Origin: Tigriopus japonicus
Lineage: Eukaryota > Arthropoda > Copepoda > Harpacticoida > Harpacticidae
Reading direction: 5' to 3'
Assembly: GCA_010645155.1 (NCBI GenBank)
Contig: CM021314.1
Coordinates: 2,654,803-2,718,802 of the forward strand
DNA length: 64,000 nt
The notes under the pieces were generated by a model. It made no database searches, had not been told where the DNA came from, and worked only from the letters and a program-made list of their open reading frames with translations. Position 1 is the stretch's first letter, and each line of letters begins with the position of its first letter. The translations under genes and the position numbers were made by a program. This document shows positions 11,986-26,112 of this stretch, piece after piece.

Positions 11986-11993
11986 ATTATGGA

Positions 11994-12085
11994 TAGCGGT
12001 ATTAAAAAATCCGCCCCCCCCCAATATACTTCAAAATATATTCACAATTTTTCACAATATTCATAGATTTTTTTAATACCGCTAC
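11994..12085. repeat. Inverted LINE tail motif
   Basis: TAGCGGTATTAAAAAATC at 11994-12011 is repeated inverted at 12066-12085, with a run of C (12014-12023) and AT-rich DNA between. The same motif ends the plus-strand LINE 3' fragment at 4661-4680, so this looks like two LINE tails facing each other, or a tail that served as the insertion target. Confidence 0.7.
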
Positions 12086-12566
12086 AAGGAATGGGATTCC
12101 CTGTAAAGAGAGTTAATGATTAATATAATTTTTAAAATTGCCGTTTATATGAAATTTGATCTACCAATGAGTTACTGTTGGCAGATCTGTACAACCCTTG
12201 AATAGCGGGTTGGTCAGGAAAAGTATTCAAAAAAATATCTAACCTTGCTTTAAAAGCTGTTAGAGTATCAGCTCCTACATATTCCCGACGAAGACTAATG
12301 GGCAAAAGATAGAACAATGAAGGAGCCCGATAAAGAAGAGAGGAGGACTTCATTGATCGAACTAGCCTCGATTCCCTTGGATTAGGAGGTGCTCTCAAAA
12401 CGCAAGTAAAACCTCTACGAATGCTACAAATGATCTCAAAGCCTGGGCTAGGACAGAGCCCATGAACGCTCTTGAAAACACACAGTTCCAGATAGCTTTC
12501 ATACCTTCTCTGAGTACTGTACAGCCCTACAGTTCTACAGTTACTAGTAGACCTACTACCCCACAA
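12066..12566 (-). mobile_element. LINE ORF2 C-terminus and 3' tail, - strand
   Basis: A minus-strand frame of about 140 codons (12566 to the stop at 12132) encodes the C-terminal region of a LINE protein: VFKSVHGLCP, RESRLVRSMK, and FKARLDIFLNTFPDQPAIQG near the end. The 3' UTR then ends in the TAGCGGTATTAAAAAAATC tail at 12085-12066. It is the same family as the fragment at 4527-4680. The frame has no reliable start codon; it is a 5'-truncated copy. Confidence 0.8.
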
Positions 12567-14197
12567 TTTGAATTTGGCCCTTCAATGTTAAGTGCTCGAA
12601 ATAGTTTTTACCTCGACCATTGGAAGAAAACTTTGAAGTCGTTGGATTTTTTTTTCAAGTTACAACTTTGAAGGTATTCAACAATACTTTATAAGTAAAT
12701 GAAGTACTTAGGCTTTAAGATTTAGATTCAAAATTTTCTCCAAAAAACATCGGAAGGGCAAACGTTATTTTCACGCACCCTTTTCCACCGATTGTTTAAA
12801 AGAGCAAAAGTCTGCAGCCTAAGTCACTACAAAAGAGTGTCATATTTCATTTGCAAATATTTGTACTAGAAAATATTAAACTAGGTAAGTAACATGGCAC
12901 ACAAATAATGCTATTGTTTTACGCATTACCGTTACGGCAAGTCCATTCGCTAATTAATAAATTTGCTAATTAATAATTTATGTATGACTCACTCATAGTA
13001 TTGGTTCACCAATCATTTTTAACACTTCCGTTAATAATTGGGATATTATTGACTATAGACTAGCCTTTACGGGACGAAAAGGCATTTCTTTCGAAATTGA
13101 ATAAGAAATTGACGTCCTTGACTAAGCCTTTTAAGCACTCAAATTGGCATATAAATCAAGCGAAATTGCAAATGGATTGTCCAACAAATTTATGATTGTA
13201 CTTTTAGCAGGTTTTTGTATTTTAGCTAATTTACTCCCGAAAATGATATATTTTAGTTCAAAAATTTCTGGATCATGTTGGAGTCAAAAAAAATATGCAT
13301 CCAACGTCAAACCAAATTTGTCTTTTTTAAAAAGTTTGCATATAAAAACAAAAAAACTTTGAAAAGTAGATGACATTGCTCTGACGTCATTTTCACCCTG
13401 AAAACATCAATCGAAAGCCAAAAAACGTCCATTTTACTATTTGAAAAAATGTTTTTTGTAAAAACATGAAATGAAAACCCAAAAGATCCAAATAGCTAAA
13501 ATCTTTTGTTGCATCCACCACTCAAAATCAAGCTTTATTTATTTCATCTTCCATGGTTTGGTAGATTGACTCACCCCCTCAGACCTAAGGGGATTTTCCT
13601 GGTTCAATCAGGTTCGACCAGGATACAATTCCTGACGGCGTTTTTTCATGCCCGCCCTCAGAGGAGGAACGTTTTTCTTGCGAAGCTACCTACCTGATGA
13701 TAATGTTGCTGGGATTTCCAGATTCATCCATCTTTCCCTTCAAGTCAATCGATATGACATCTCTCTATTGTAAGAAACCTGGCTTGAAAATTGAAGAAGG
13801 CGCGACTCACTTCCGCTTTCCGTTGTTCCGTAGCAAATATTAAATTATCAATGGCCCTCCGCTCTTGAGCACCTTGTCTGATCAATAGACATTCATGAAT
13901 CTGTGGGCCAATCCTACTTTTGAACACTTTTGGGGGACGGACTCGTACGTTAAAGAGACATTGACCAGAAATCGCTTTCCGTCAAGGAAGGTTGAACAAA
14001 CTCTTTGGTCGGTGAGTTCTTCAAAAGAAAGAGACAGAGCAACGGGGGTTGGATGGATCTCCTCAACCAAACGGGTTCATTGTCTCAGAGGGAGACCACT
14101 TGGACAGAGATGAGTGACTAATCTGATTGTTTGGTTCCAGCGCAAGTTAGCAATCATGCTCTTTGCTGTAAAAAAACCCTTTGTTTTGCAAATACAA
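12567..14197. other. Intergenic DNA, no recognised gene
   Basis: AT-rich to about 13.5 kb, then more balanced composition. Several overlapping open frames occur on both strands around 13.5-14.1 kb, but none resembles a known protein or shows splice-supported continuity. Confidence 0.4.
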
Positions 14198-14451
14198 GGT
14201 CGGTTGTTGAGGTAGTTTTGAAGTATAGTAGAAGCAAATCTAGAAGCATAGAAGAAAGACAAAAGAAGCATATGATGTGGAGTAGAAATAGCCATGTTCG
14301 ATCAAGTTTCACGACATAAGCTGCGTTTTTCAATCGCAGCTTATGTAGCGAAACATGATCGAGCATGGTTACTTCTATTTCGCCTCGTGGGCTTCTTTCA
14401 TGGTTCTAGATATGCTTCTACTATATTTCAAAACTACCTCAACAACCGACC
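14198..14451. mobile_element. Foldback MITE (GGTCGGTTGTTGAGGTAG family), copy 1
   Basis: The whole 254 bp is a long imperfect palindrome. The left arm begins GGTCGGTTGTTGAGGTAGTT and the right arm ends with its reverse complement. Near the centre AAGCTGCGTTTTTCAATCGCAGCTT forms the hairpin turn. A TA follows the right end; the left flank is AA, so the target duplication is degraded. It has no coding capacity. Closely related copies lie at 51736-52018 and 53304-53547. Confidence 0.88.
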
Positions 14452-17400
14452 TATTAGTATCGAGTCAAGTTTTTAGGAAGTGGCAAACATTGAAGTCAAT
14501 CCTTCGTTTGGTTTCTTGATCATAAGGGCTGGTGGTTGATAAATATGAATCTATTATTAGTTTTCAAACATTCGTTAACCACTTCCACTGGGACTCGGGG
14601 GTATTTACAATAGCATCGTCTCAACACGTTGAATATGATCAAAACTGAATTTTAGTCAGGTCCTTACGTTTGAGTCGTTTGAGCCAATTCTTTCCCCAAT
14701 CATTTGGTAATTATCTTCTGATAATAAATCTAAAAAAAATATTTCTTCCCAAAATTGAAAAAAAAAAAACGATTATCATATTACGTTCTAAAAATTTCTC
14801 TTTATATGTTGTACGCATTGATGAAAAGGTTACACAATAATTGTACTACGAAATCAGCCAGCGGCACAAAGTTTTCTTCGTCTACTGGACGTAAAAACTA
14901 GGCACAAAAACTATCTTTGCAACGAACGTTCCGAAAACAATGATTTTCTTGGCGCGTTGAAAGTTGGGAATTTCCGACAAAGGGTGATTGAACTGGATTT
15001 CCATCACTAATGAAGTTTCATCTCATCGTTCAACATTGGTCACTCTCAGCATCACTGATTAAACACACACCCTAACCTTCCCCTGTAGCAAGATTTCGCT
15101 TCAAACAAAGAGCTTATCTCGTTTATAATGGTCGTGTCGTCGTCAAAATTCATCTCGTGTCTCAGGAATTCCCCCATTTTACTCCACCCACATGGCGTCG
15201 GTGGAGATCCTGGTTACTACCATGCACTCCATTTACATCCTGGTCTAACTGATGATAGGGGGATGTCCCCCTCTCCCTCGAACATTGCATCAGCGTCAAG
15301 AGCATAGAAGTAAGTGTGCGGGGGAAAAAAACTTTGGAATACCGCATGGTTTTGAATCGACATTGCTTTGCAAATGCACGAGCAAACCAGACTAAATGTA
15401 TGGATGGATGAAGGTTGGAAGCGGATCTGTCGTCCCGGATATGAGTCACGTATTTTTGGGGCCAGGGTGAAGGCCAAAGAGAGGCTCTTGAACTTGAACT
15501 CTGTGATTCGAAATGAGGTAGAATGAATTGATCGTCTGGTCGAACGGAAAAATGCGGTTGCCGAGTTGTTCCATAAATAGTCGCCTCATTGGCTGGAATT
15601 CCCCGAAAGGATAATCGTTGGATAATGTGGAAGGTGTCGGTGTCTGTTGGTTGGCAACACGAAATAGTTATGGGTAGAACAAGTGCTTTTTTGCACTTAT
15701 ATGCACTTGATCTCGAAGTTTGGTAATGGAATAAATACTGTACGAACCCTGGATCTTGTTTGGCAAATCGGGTTTTTTTTCTCTTTCTGTCTCCAAAGAT
15801 TGATCATGAAACCGAACCCTATTGTCAAATCATGCGAACGGCTCTCAAAGAAAGAATTCACATTGGAAATGCTGTTGCGTTGGTCTTTGGCCTCTCTATG
15901 TATGTTGGTCGTTTCAATAAAAAAAGCACTTGGTGTTCCAAAGTTGGTTCCTTTTTAGTAAAGCGGAACAAAACATTTAGCGTTGGTACTACATATTTTC
16001 AAATGCAAGGGATTTGGCGTAAAATTTGGCGTCTTTACAAAAATTTTGATTGACTGTTCGAGCACTTTTAAAGTAGGTCAGTGTAGGAATCAACAGTGTA
16101 CAACTCCCACATTATACTCCATTATTGAAAAAAGAATGTTGTTGCAATTCACATTTCACAATCAGATAAATTGTCGGCAAAATAATACTATTCAAATTGA
16201 AAACTTAATTAGCAAACCACACTATGAGTAAAAATAACAATCGGTTTTATTTGGCGATGTTATCAAATAAAACCTGTTGGCTAACGATAGCGTGAAAAGC
16301 AATTTCTCCCTATTGAACGCAATGTGACTTATTTAGTCACATAGTTCTTTAAGTTAGTAGTAAGAAAGTGCCCTCGGCTCTCGCTTTTCATCGAAGCCGA
16401 GTCGAATGAAGAAAACCTGGCCCGCCTTCCATTCACTTTCAGATTTGGTAAGAAATCTTCGCCGCCTTGCCAAACTCTGATGAAGAAGGCAAGGATGGCT
16501 AGAGTTGAAATCACCTGGTTGGTTTCCCAGTCCGACCCTTCCTTGCTTCCTTGTAGGTTATGTTATGTCGATGAGCTCCAAGGCGATTTCAGCCCATAGA
16601 TTCCCGTCAAACCAAGATGGGAAGGAGGATCATCATGTAACATCATTTTTTCACCTTCATCTTCTTAACCATGTAACAACCAACCATTCGAGATCCAGTC
16701 TTCAAAAGTGGGGTGTTTGAAATGGTCCGATGTCTTGCTCGATTATATAACAGAGCGTCTGAACGCGATTTTCAAACTCGAAGGATGGTCAGTTTCATTT
16801 CGAAGTTGGTGGTGTCCATGTCCACACTTGAAAACGCATCTAGCTCGATCCTTGATTTGGTGGCCAGGATCTCTGGGAGCACTTTCCTTCTCCTCTGTCT
16901 TACCTGTGGATCTGCTCAGTGGTCGTCGTGGTTGTAGTAGAGTATGTCGTACATGTAGCAGGCGTTGGTAAAAGAAACTCCATTCCATACACCCTGCTCA
17001 CGCGGTACAACATCATATCTGAACTTCAACGCCAGCCGAATAACCATCGGGGTTCCAACAGTTTGGTGATCCAAACCCTCGCAATCTTTCCTCGTACTAC
17101 ACTCGTTCGTTCTCGACGCCAACCAAGTTCTGAATAGACAGAACCGAAGTGAGTGAACGGCGAGGAAGAAGAAGGGGAACGGTGAGTTCTTTCGTTAGTT
17201 CGGGAAGTGGGCCAATGTGGATGGTTGAGAAGAGGATCTTTAGAATATCTTCAACCTCACGCACATGAACAACTCTCGGAGAGTGAGCCGTGAGCAACTG
17301 TCACATTCATTTCCAATTCCATTCTGAACCAGGATCTGTCGTGGTTGAATCCAAGTGTGAACGCAAGGCAAGAAAAGTGAATCTGACTTTGCTCAGCCTG

Positions 17401-17594
17401 GTCTTGACCATTGGTTGATGGTTGAGTGTCAAACGTTTTCCACCAGTTCCGTTTAAAGGAGTCCCCCATTGACCTTGTCAGACTTCCTTAGGCATTGGTG
17501 ACGTTGCCAAAAGTGAACAGAGTGAAGGGGTGGTCATGCAAAATTCAAGCCATTATTAACACGTCCCCGCCAGTGCACTTCCAATCCCGGCAAA
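14452..17594. other. Upstream region of patched-domain gene
   Basis: Three kilobases without a recognisable gene. The part next to 17595 presumably contains the promoter and 5' UTR of the patched-domain gene, possibly with untranslated exons that cannot be located by eye. Overlapping short frames on both strands at 16.7-17.5 kb show no family resemblance. Confidence 0.4.
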
Positions 17595-20500
17595 ATGGGT
17601 TGTCGCATGATCGACAACTTCCTGAAGAAGGCCTTCTACAAGTTGGGCCACTTCATTGGACAGCACCCCGGTTACTTTATCGTGATTCCCATCATTCTGA
17701 CCAAGATATTCGTGTCCGGGCTGTATTTCATGGACTACCAATATGACCCGGAATATCTATTCAGTCCAGTGGACGGACAAGCTAAACTGGAACGAGAAAT
17801 CATGGAGACACATTTCCCCACCAATTACACCCAATTCAAATCCTCGAGAATTGCTCGAGTGGGAAAATTTGCCCGTTTAGTGATCGATGCCAAAGATGGC
17901 GGGAGCATGTTAAGGTCGTCCTTGTGGAATCAACTCCTCTTTCTGGACGAGGTAAGAAGAACACTTGGTTGGATTTGGTTGTACGCTTAATTTATTGATA
18001 TCAGATTTGGACATGTGCATTGGACCTTGAGGTGCGTCGTTTTCCTGCTCTACTGACACGTTTCACTCTCAGTTGTTGGACCATGATTCTTGCGGAGCTT
18101 GACAAAGAGTCTCTTTAAAAGCGATATTTGCAAACGGAAGACGACGACCAAGAAGGAGGAGAAGAAAAAACCAAACACTTTTCTTGCCAATTTTCATCTT
18201 CTTTTCATCTTGATCGTGAAGGGCTCGTTTCTTTCTTCTCAAGTCCAGCAAAGCTCGCTTTAGTAGCTCGAATTACTTTTCGAGGAAATTTCACACAACT
18301 TAAGCATCAAACCAAGGATGACGAATCGGTGATGAAGTAGCCTCCTCGAGATGAAACCATTGGTCGACTAGATTCGGTGAACACATTTCTTGACTCTGCT
18401 CGTTTTCGTTTTTAGATCGTGTTCAACGTGTCCGTTGAGCATAATGGTCAAAAGTACCAATACTTGGATCTCTGTGCCAAATGGGGTGGCTATTGCTACG
18501 ATAACGAGATCTTGTCTTTGGCTGACCTCATTCCGCAAGTGGAACAAGGGCTACTCAATCTCACCTACCCCATCTACTTCAACCCTTTCACATTTGAGGT
18601 AAGATATTATTAGCAAATTTCAAAAGCATACACTAGCTAATTCAGCAAAATTGGGTAGTGCGAAGCAATAAAGAAGTCCATCCAGGTAAGCTTCTTGGTT
18701 ATTCATCGCATTTTCCTGTTTTCTCGGGTTGCTTGAGTACATTCAAAGAGTTAAGCTATTAATCAAACATGGATTACGTAACAGGTCATTGGCATACCCC
18801 CTTTAGGCCTGAAAAAATATATACTCACCTAATTATAGACTTCACATCGCTTCGTATTCAACCCTTCATTGCAAATCCGAGCCATCAAAACCTGATTTCT
18901 CTCTCACTCTCTGAATCTGATTGCGGTTTTAGGCCATAACGATGCCGGCATTCCTCGGTGGAGTCGAGTTTGGCGAAGAGGATCACATCATCGGTGAGGT
19001 CAAGGGCGTTGCTTTGGCATATTTTCTGGATGTCTCCGAGGAATGGATGGTCGAGGTGGGCGATAATTGGGAGAGGAAACTGTTGGAACAAGTGGCCAAT
19101 CTCTCGGCAATCTACGCTCCCGATCTGCAAGTGAGTCCAATAGTAGTAATGCGTGATGTCACGTGTCTCAAGACACCGATTGTAAATGTCGCCAAATCGA
19201 CAACAAAACATCTAGGACAGGACCTTGAAATGGTTTGGTATTTGCTTATTTAGCTACCTTCCAACCTACCTACCGCTCCTTTAGTGTTGCCACGATGATA
19301 CTCTGTCCCTTACAAAGAAGGCAACAGACAAGAATTGACAATGATGTCTTGTCTACCGAGTGCTGGCTGACCTTGATAGTATTGAAATTTGCGGTTGAGA
19401 CGCCCAAGGGCTAACTTGAATGGACATTGAAAATTCAAATTTGCATCCGCTTCCTTAACAGGGAAAGTTCAAGATAGTACGCTCAAATAGTCAAAGAATA
19501 GCAAGAGAGTGAATACACTTGTCCTCTTTGCCAGTGAACGGTGATCCATATGGTTGGACGCACATCAAGCCAGCTTCGTAATAGTGGGAAAAATTTCCCT
19601 TTCATCCAAAAATATGGAGGAATTGTGTCTTCCATTTCTCCTCTCACTCTGAGAGAGTTCTAAACGATTCGAATCGGACGGCGGCTAAAGAGTTGATGCA
19701 TTTGTTGTGGGATCCTGAGGTTCAAGACGACATTTGGCGGACTCATTGACACACTTTTCCTTTTCGAATTGTGAAAGGGATACGGATACATTTCACCGAT
19801 AGCGATTGAATCGATTCAATTGATTGTGAATCGCGAAGTCCTCCAATCAAATGCGCACAAGGGTTGAATGAAGCACTTTGGCTCTCATATTTGGCAAGGC
19901 CATGATTTGAATGGAAGTCTTTTTTTTCTTCTTGTATTTATTTACACGCAGAGTGTGTTCGTTCACTTAGAAGCTGAACACGGGCATTCTCGACGAGCAA
20001 GTAGTTTGTCAACTGATAAATTTGAAGAATGCATTGTCATGGGAGGGTTCCAAAAAAAAGACAGTTAACTCACAAGCGTTGTGGCCATCTGCCTCAATGA
20101 TAACATGTTCATCAGCCAGAGGTCCTTCAATCCTTGAGAACCATTACAATCAGATATAACGTGCATGCACTTACTTGTCAATGAGGTGCACTGTGTTTAG
20201 ATTCATATAGAAGAATAGGCATCAAGGACCTTCCCAAATTCGAGCAAGAAAAACATTAACAAAACATTTTTTGCGGTCGAGTGCAGCTAGTCTCGAACTG
20301 GATCCATTCAATAACAGGCTCCGTTCAAGCTATTGTCTAATTGTCAATGAACACAAAACAATTCCAATGGTTCCAGGCTCTTTTCCGATCAAATTCATTG
20401 ACATAGAAGGAAATAGTTCTATAGCAATTTGTTCCTTGTGTCAAGGGCCACATTAAGCCATGACATAACGGTCGAAATTGTCTAACGGGTTCTTGCCTCT

Positions 20501-23500
20501 TTTATTTTCTAGATTGGCCGGTTTGTGTCTAACACGCCAGCTTGGGAGATGGAAAAATCCCGACTCTCCGTCACCAATATCCTCATTATCAACGTGGTGG
20601 CCATGATCATCTTCAGTTTTGGCGCTGCTGTCATGTCCGACAATGTCAGATCTAAGCCCATCATTGGCTTCAGTGGGCTGCTCTCGGCAGGCATGGCCAT
20701 CATGGCAGCCTTTGGATTTGCTTGCTACATTGGCGTCGAGTTCATCAGTTTGAATATGGCAGCACCATTTCTGCTCCTGGGTATTGGGATTGACGACACA
20801 TTTGTGATGCTGAGCTCTTGGCGGAGATCCCCGATCCATTCCAGTGTGCCGGAGCGAATGGGACGGTAAGGACATTTTCCCTCCAAGCTCAGTAATCATC
20901 AAGACCTATCTTGACTGTGGTATATTTTCCAGGTGTTATGCCGATGCGGCTGTCTCGATTACAGTGACGTCCCTCACTGATTTTTTAAGCTTCATGGCCG
21001 GCGCAGTGACCCCATTTCCCAGTGTGCGGATCTTCTGTCTCTTCACCGGCATCGCTGTGGCCTTTATCTACATTTGGCATTGCACTTTCTTCGGAGCCAT
21101 CATGGCTTTGTCCGGATATGCCGAGAAAAAGAACCTTCATGCAATTTGTTGTTGCGTAAAAGCCACGCCCAAGTCTCAAGCCATGAACCGGAACTTCCTG
21201 TTCCGATGGTTCATGACGGGCGGAATAAATCCCGAAGACCCACACAACCCTCGGGATAACCGTGATCATGCGGGGATGGTGTTCTTCAGGGATGTGTTTG
21301 GCAAGTTCCTGACCAAGACGTGGGTCAAATCCCTGGTCTTGAGTGTCTTTGGTGTTTACATAGTGATCGCGTGTTGGGGTGTGACCAATCTGCAAGAAGG
21401 TCTTCAAAAGCGAAACACGGCCAATTACGACTCGTACTCGGTGAATTACTACGATATGGAGGACAAGTACTTCAAGAAGTACGCCTTTGCCATTAGTCTC
21501 ATGTTCACGGGGCCTCATATCAATTTTGCTGACCCATTGATACAAGGAAAGATTGAAAACATCACCCAAACCTTCGAATCCTCGCAATACATTGACGGCA
21601 AAGTGACTCAGTCGTGGTTGCGCGATTTCTTGGATTATGTGCAACGAAACTCTGACAATACGGATTATGATTTCTCCGTGGATACCGAGCAAAAATTCAC
21701 GGATCTCCTTCGAACAGTGTACTTGGCGGATCCAACGAATCCTCTCAATCTGGATGTGGAATACAGTGACGATCTTAAACGCGTCAAATCGGCCAGATTT
21801 CTCATTCAGGTAAGCGTTGAAATCATCCTTCACGCCAATAGTTTTTTTTAATCTTTCAAATCCCCAAGGCTAAGGGGAACATATAATTTTCTTGGTCAAT
21901 GCCAAATTTTCTCTTATCAGCAGTAGATATATCCTTTTAAGTAATGCATGGCTGTTCAAGCACAAGATGGAACCTCTTTCAATTCCCTTGAAATGAGGTG
22001 ACACTACACTGCCTTGTTGTACTATATCGCTCATTAAACTTGCGACGACGTTTCGTCCTGTGTTAGCATTAGTAGCACAGCAGAAGAAGGAGAGAATGAA
22101 CTCCAGAAAAGTGAAACTTGGTTCGTGGCAAGTCTGCTTCTTCTTGCGTTGGTTGGACAGATCAGGAACGAACGACATGTTCAACTGTACTTTTAGCTGG
22201 ACACGAAAGTCAAGCCCGTTTGATATTCAGGAATTTTCACTCGAGTGTGAAAAACAGGAGTAAAGTAATTCCACACGAAAGTGGCCAAACAAGAACTCTT
22301 GTAGGTTCTTGAAAGAATAAAGATTAGAATAAATACATGTTTGGCGCCAATTCCGGGTTCTTGTAACAATCTAGTTTCAGATGTTTTTTTAGTTTTTATG
22401 TATTTTTAATATTTGGACCCAGATGGCATCATTTATCAATGTGTATGGTCTTTGTTTGTCGGCATGACGATTCGTTTCACATACTTAATGTTAGGCAAAG
22501 ACATACGTACATAACCACCTTGGCTCTGATTCGTCTTTGCCCTCAACCCTATCCCAACTATGACTTTATTGAAACAGGTGTGCCTTTAGAACTTACTTGT
22601 CATGCTGCATGGAATAAAGAAAAGTTGGAAGGAGTCATCTGGATTTTAGCACGTCGATTACAACGACGCATGACGTACAAGGTCATTTAGACAATTAAAC
22701 CCGAGTCACATAGTTCGACACACCAATTCTTATAACCACTGTTGTACTAGAGCAGTGCACTGAAGGAGCCCATCCAAGAAAAATAATACGAATACGTTTT
22801 GCCATGCGTACTTATTACGCAAACAACGGAACAAAGGAAATAAGATCTAAAGGAACATCAACCGAGTATGTTCCCATTCTCAGGTTGCTTATTTGCTTTT
22901 AAAGAAGCAACGTTTTACGACCCTTCATCATGGCCCTTGAACACTTTGTCCCTTTTGGTTTTTGCCACCTTTCAATCGGAATCCGAGCAAAAAATCGCCC
23001 CTTACTCACGGACATGTTTGTCTTGTGACATGTTCGAGACTTGAATCTATTTTTGTTGAGGTCAACACCAATTGTGATTGTCCATTACCTAACCAGGAAC
23101 TTGCATGAATGGCCCCATGGATCTATATGGCTCCAATTCAGTCTGTTCAATTGGTAAACAATCGAAAATTACCTAGTTCGAGAAGTTTTAGACTTATCCG
23201 TACGGAAGTAGCTATCAAAATAATGGCAGTAATAATAGGGATAGCACTCATTTGATAGGCCTAGTTGAAGAGGGACAGGCCTAGGGCTAATTGCCATGTC
23301 ATGCCAAGTAGGGATATTATTTTGCCATGCATGAATGGTGACTAACTGTGAACTTCACTGGTGTGGTGGCTTTTTCGCAATCCATTCCAAAATAAAAAGA
23401 CATACGTACCTCTTTTGTACTCTGAAAATGGTTCGCGTTCATTTTTGAGGTTCCATCCTGAGAGTGAAGGGGGATATTTTCCTAATTATTAGACTGAAAA

Positions 23501-25759
23501 AAAGAACGAACCAGGATGTAGTCAAGTGTGCAGAGATGATGATGATATTTCATGGAGTAATCCATCGACGAAACCACGGCACTGAAGTGAAAGAAGAAGA
23601 AGAAAAAGAACGAGGGCAGGAAAGGTTGCACAATAATTTCCTTCCTGATTCACACACCGAAAACTTATCTCTGGTTGATTTTCGTTTCAGGGTCACAATA
23701 TCAAGAACTCCTACATGGAGCAACAGATGGTGATGGAGTTACGAGACATTTGCAATCGGTTCTCCACCGAAGACATGCAAATCGACGTCTTCCAACCTTT
23801 CTTCATCTACATTGACCAATACCTCGCCATCAAACCTCAAACCATCCAATGTGTGATTGCCACCGCCATCATCATGATTTGCGTATCGCTTCTTCTCATT
23901 CCCAGTGTGATCTCATCCATTTGGATCTCGTTCTCCATCATCTCCATTGAGGTGGGCGTGGTCGGATACATGACTTGGTGGGGCGTGAGTCTGGACGGGG
24001 TGGCTCTGATTAACTTGATCATGTGCATTGGCTTCTCAGTGGATTTCTCAGCTCATATTTGCTACCATTACATTGCTGAAGATGGCAAACAACCGGATGA
24101 TCGGATCCGGGGAAGTTTATACGGCTTGGGTATTCCAATTATTCAAGGGGCCTTGTCCACCATTGTGGGCGTGTCTGGACTGGCCTTTGCTCCCAGTTAT
24201 CTATTCGTTACTTTCTTCAAGATGATCTTCTTGGTGATTGTGTTGGGTGTTCTTCATGGACTGATCCTATTGCCCGTGCTGCTCTCACTTTTCGGACCAG
24301 CCTCTTGCGATTCCAGGTCCCAAAAATCCACCCGATCCTCCGGATTATCCACACCCACCACGATCAGTTGCAATTTTCAACAACCCTCGTGCTACACGGT
24401 GAATCTTGGATTTGTCGCCGATCAGATCTCGCCGTCTCCGGCCATGTCCAGCCATCATTACCATTCTAAAGGACATAAACCCAGGTTGCCATCCGCTGAT
24501 GAGATGGATTTCCATCGCTATAATGCTAGCCATATGGTCGAGTATCCTTCTCATGCTCCTCGGGGTCGAAGTGAAGAGCGATCTCGACGACCCCGAGATG
24601 GCAAATCGCGGAGCTCCCGAGATCGTTCCCGAGATCAATTGGATTACGTGTCCAGCCTGCCTCAAGGATACATGGAAGAGTATGAGACGTCCACTCCTCG
24701 AGTCAGACACACCATTGTCATTGACTCGCAACCTATTCCACCCAAGAACCATCGGGAGAGCAGAGCTCCCCGAAAGGAACCCAAAAGGTAAAAACCGACT
24801 TGATTGCCGTTCAACAAAGAAAAGAAGCTTTGAAAAATGCTAGAAAGGAACTAAGATGTACAGTATGTTTTATCAATCGTTTAGAGATAAGAAAAAGCGT
24901 TTAAAAGTAGTAATAATTTCAAATATTCAAAAACATCTTTAAAAATCACGAAAATTTTTGTCCAAAATAAGCTTGAAAAAAAAAATTATGAAATGCTTGA
25001 AAATTTCGAAAATCTTTTTTAATCACGACTTTGGTCCAAAAAATTTTCAAAGATAAAAACATGTTAGATTGGAAGCAAAATTTTTTACGTTTGAAGACTT
25101 TTTCAAAATCATGACAAAGTAATTATTCATTCCTATGAACGTTTTTAACTTATCTTGTCAAACACGTCCAATTGCTAGATAGTTTTGTATTTTCATACTT
25201 TTTTCATTTATTTTTGACTCTCTTTAAAATTGCATAAACTGCTTTATAATACTATAAAAAGCTTCAATTTATTACCCCCCCCCCCCTTTTATATCATATC
25301 TCTGTTTCCAATTGCTTAAATTGTGAATTCTTGCCTTTCAGGGATCACAACAATCGGCTCTATAAATCGCAGGACCGAGCCAAAGAAGCCGCCGCCAAAG
25401 ACAGCCCATCATCAAAGGCGGGCAAGAAACCAGTCATTCGCTCACAGAGCCACGTTCCACATAGCTTGGAATCTACATCAGGAGCCAATCAATTATCTTC
25501 ACTTTCGTCCTCAATGGCCGAGGACTCACTTCAAGTGATGGTTGGCCCAAGTGGCGATGTGATAGTGAAACAGCCTCTTCGTAAATTTAACAGTGTGCCC
25601 TATCACAAGTTCACCAATGAAGGAGGGTATTCGTCCGATGAGAGTTTGAGATCCGCCGAACGTGAGGCCAATCGAATACCTCAGGGCTACCCAATCCCTC
25701 ATCGGATATCCTATTATCAGAACCCACAATTGGACAGCTTATGGGACAGACAACAATAA
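17595..25759 (+). CDS. Patched domain-containing membrane protein (PTR/PTCHD3 type)
   Basis: A twelve-span RND-family membrane protein related to Patched; relatives act in sterol or lipid handling and Hedgehog-related trafficking. Seven exons: 17595-17951, 18416-18598, 18933-19130, 20513-20865, 20933-21809, 23691-24787 and 25342-25759. All have GT-AG borders and matching phases, giving 1160 aa. The start ATG is in a CAAAATGG context. The first membrane segment is near residues 22-45, followed by a large extracellular domain to about 260. A sterol-sensing domain (about 265-425) has the proton-relay-type GIGIDD motif at 336-341. The second half repeats the fold, with GFSVDFSAH at 770-778. The cytoplasmic tail after about 860 is long, Ser/Arg-rich and low-complexity. 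Family placement is firm; orthology to a named gene (e.g. Drosophila Ptr) is not tested. Confidence 0.93.
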
Positions 25760-26106
25760 AGAGTGCTGGTTCCTTTGAGCTTTTGCTGTGATGAGCATTC
25801 AAAGACGCTCGAGTTTTCATACTTATTTTGTGAATAAGTGATCCATTCATTATTAATTGTTCTAGTAATCATAGTCAAAATGGAAACTAATGTGGCCAAA
25901 TTGTCGAACGAACTTACATGACATTCATGGACTGATTGAATGCCATATGAGTTGTGTCTCTGCGTGCTCAAATGAAGTTTGTATCTGGTATATCAATATT
26001 ATCATTAACGTTCTGAGGACTGTGGATGATTGCAATATTCGTTTACAAGTTACGTTAGTCGTTTTCCTGTTGCCTAAATCGCCTTAATAACTTGTGAAAA
26101 CGTGAA

Positions 26107-26112
26107 AATAAA
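26107..26112 (+). terminator. Poly(A) signal of patched-domain gene
   Basis: AATAAA about 350 bp after the stop codon. A second AATAAA overlaps the stop codon itself (25755-25760) and is probably too close to be the main signal. Confidence 0.55.

Noticed and set aside
13600..13640. tRNA-like GGTTCGA motif
   Set aside because: No acceptor stem, A box or clover-leaf could be built around it.
20985..21833. Long minus-strand ORF inside the patched-domain gene
   Set aside because: Shadow of exon 5, which is conserved on the plus strand.
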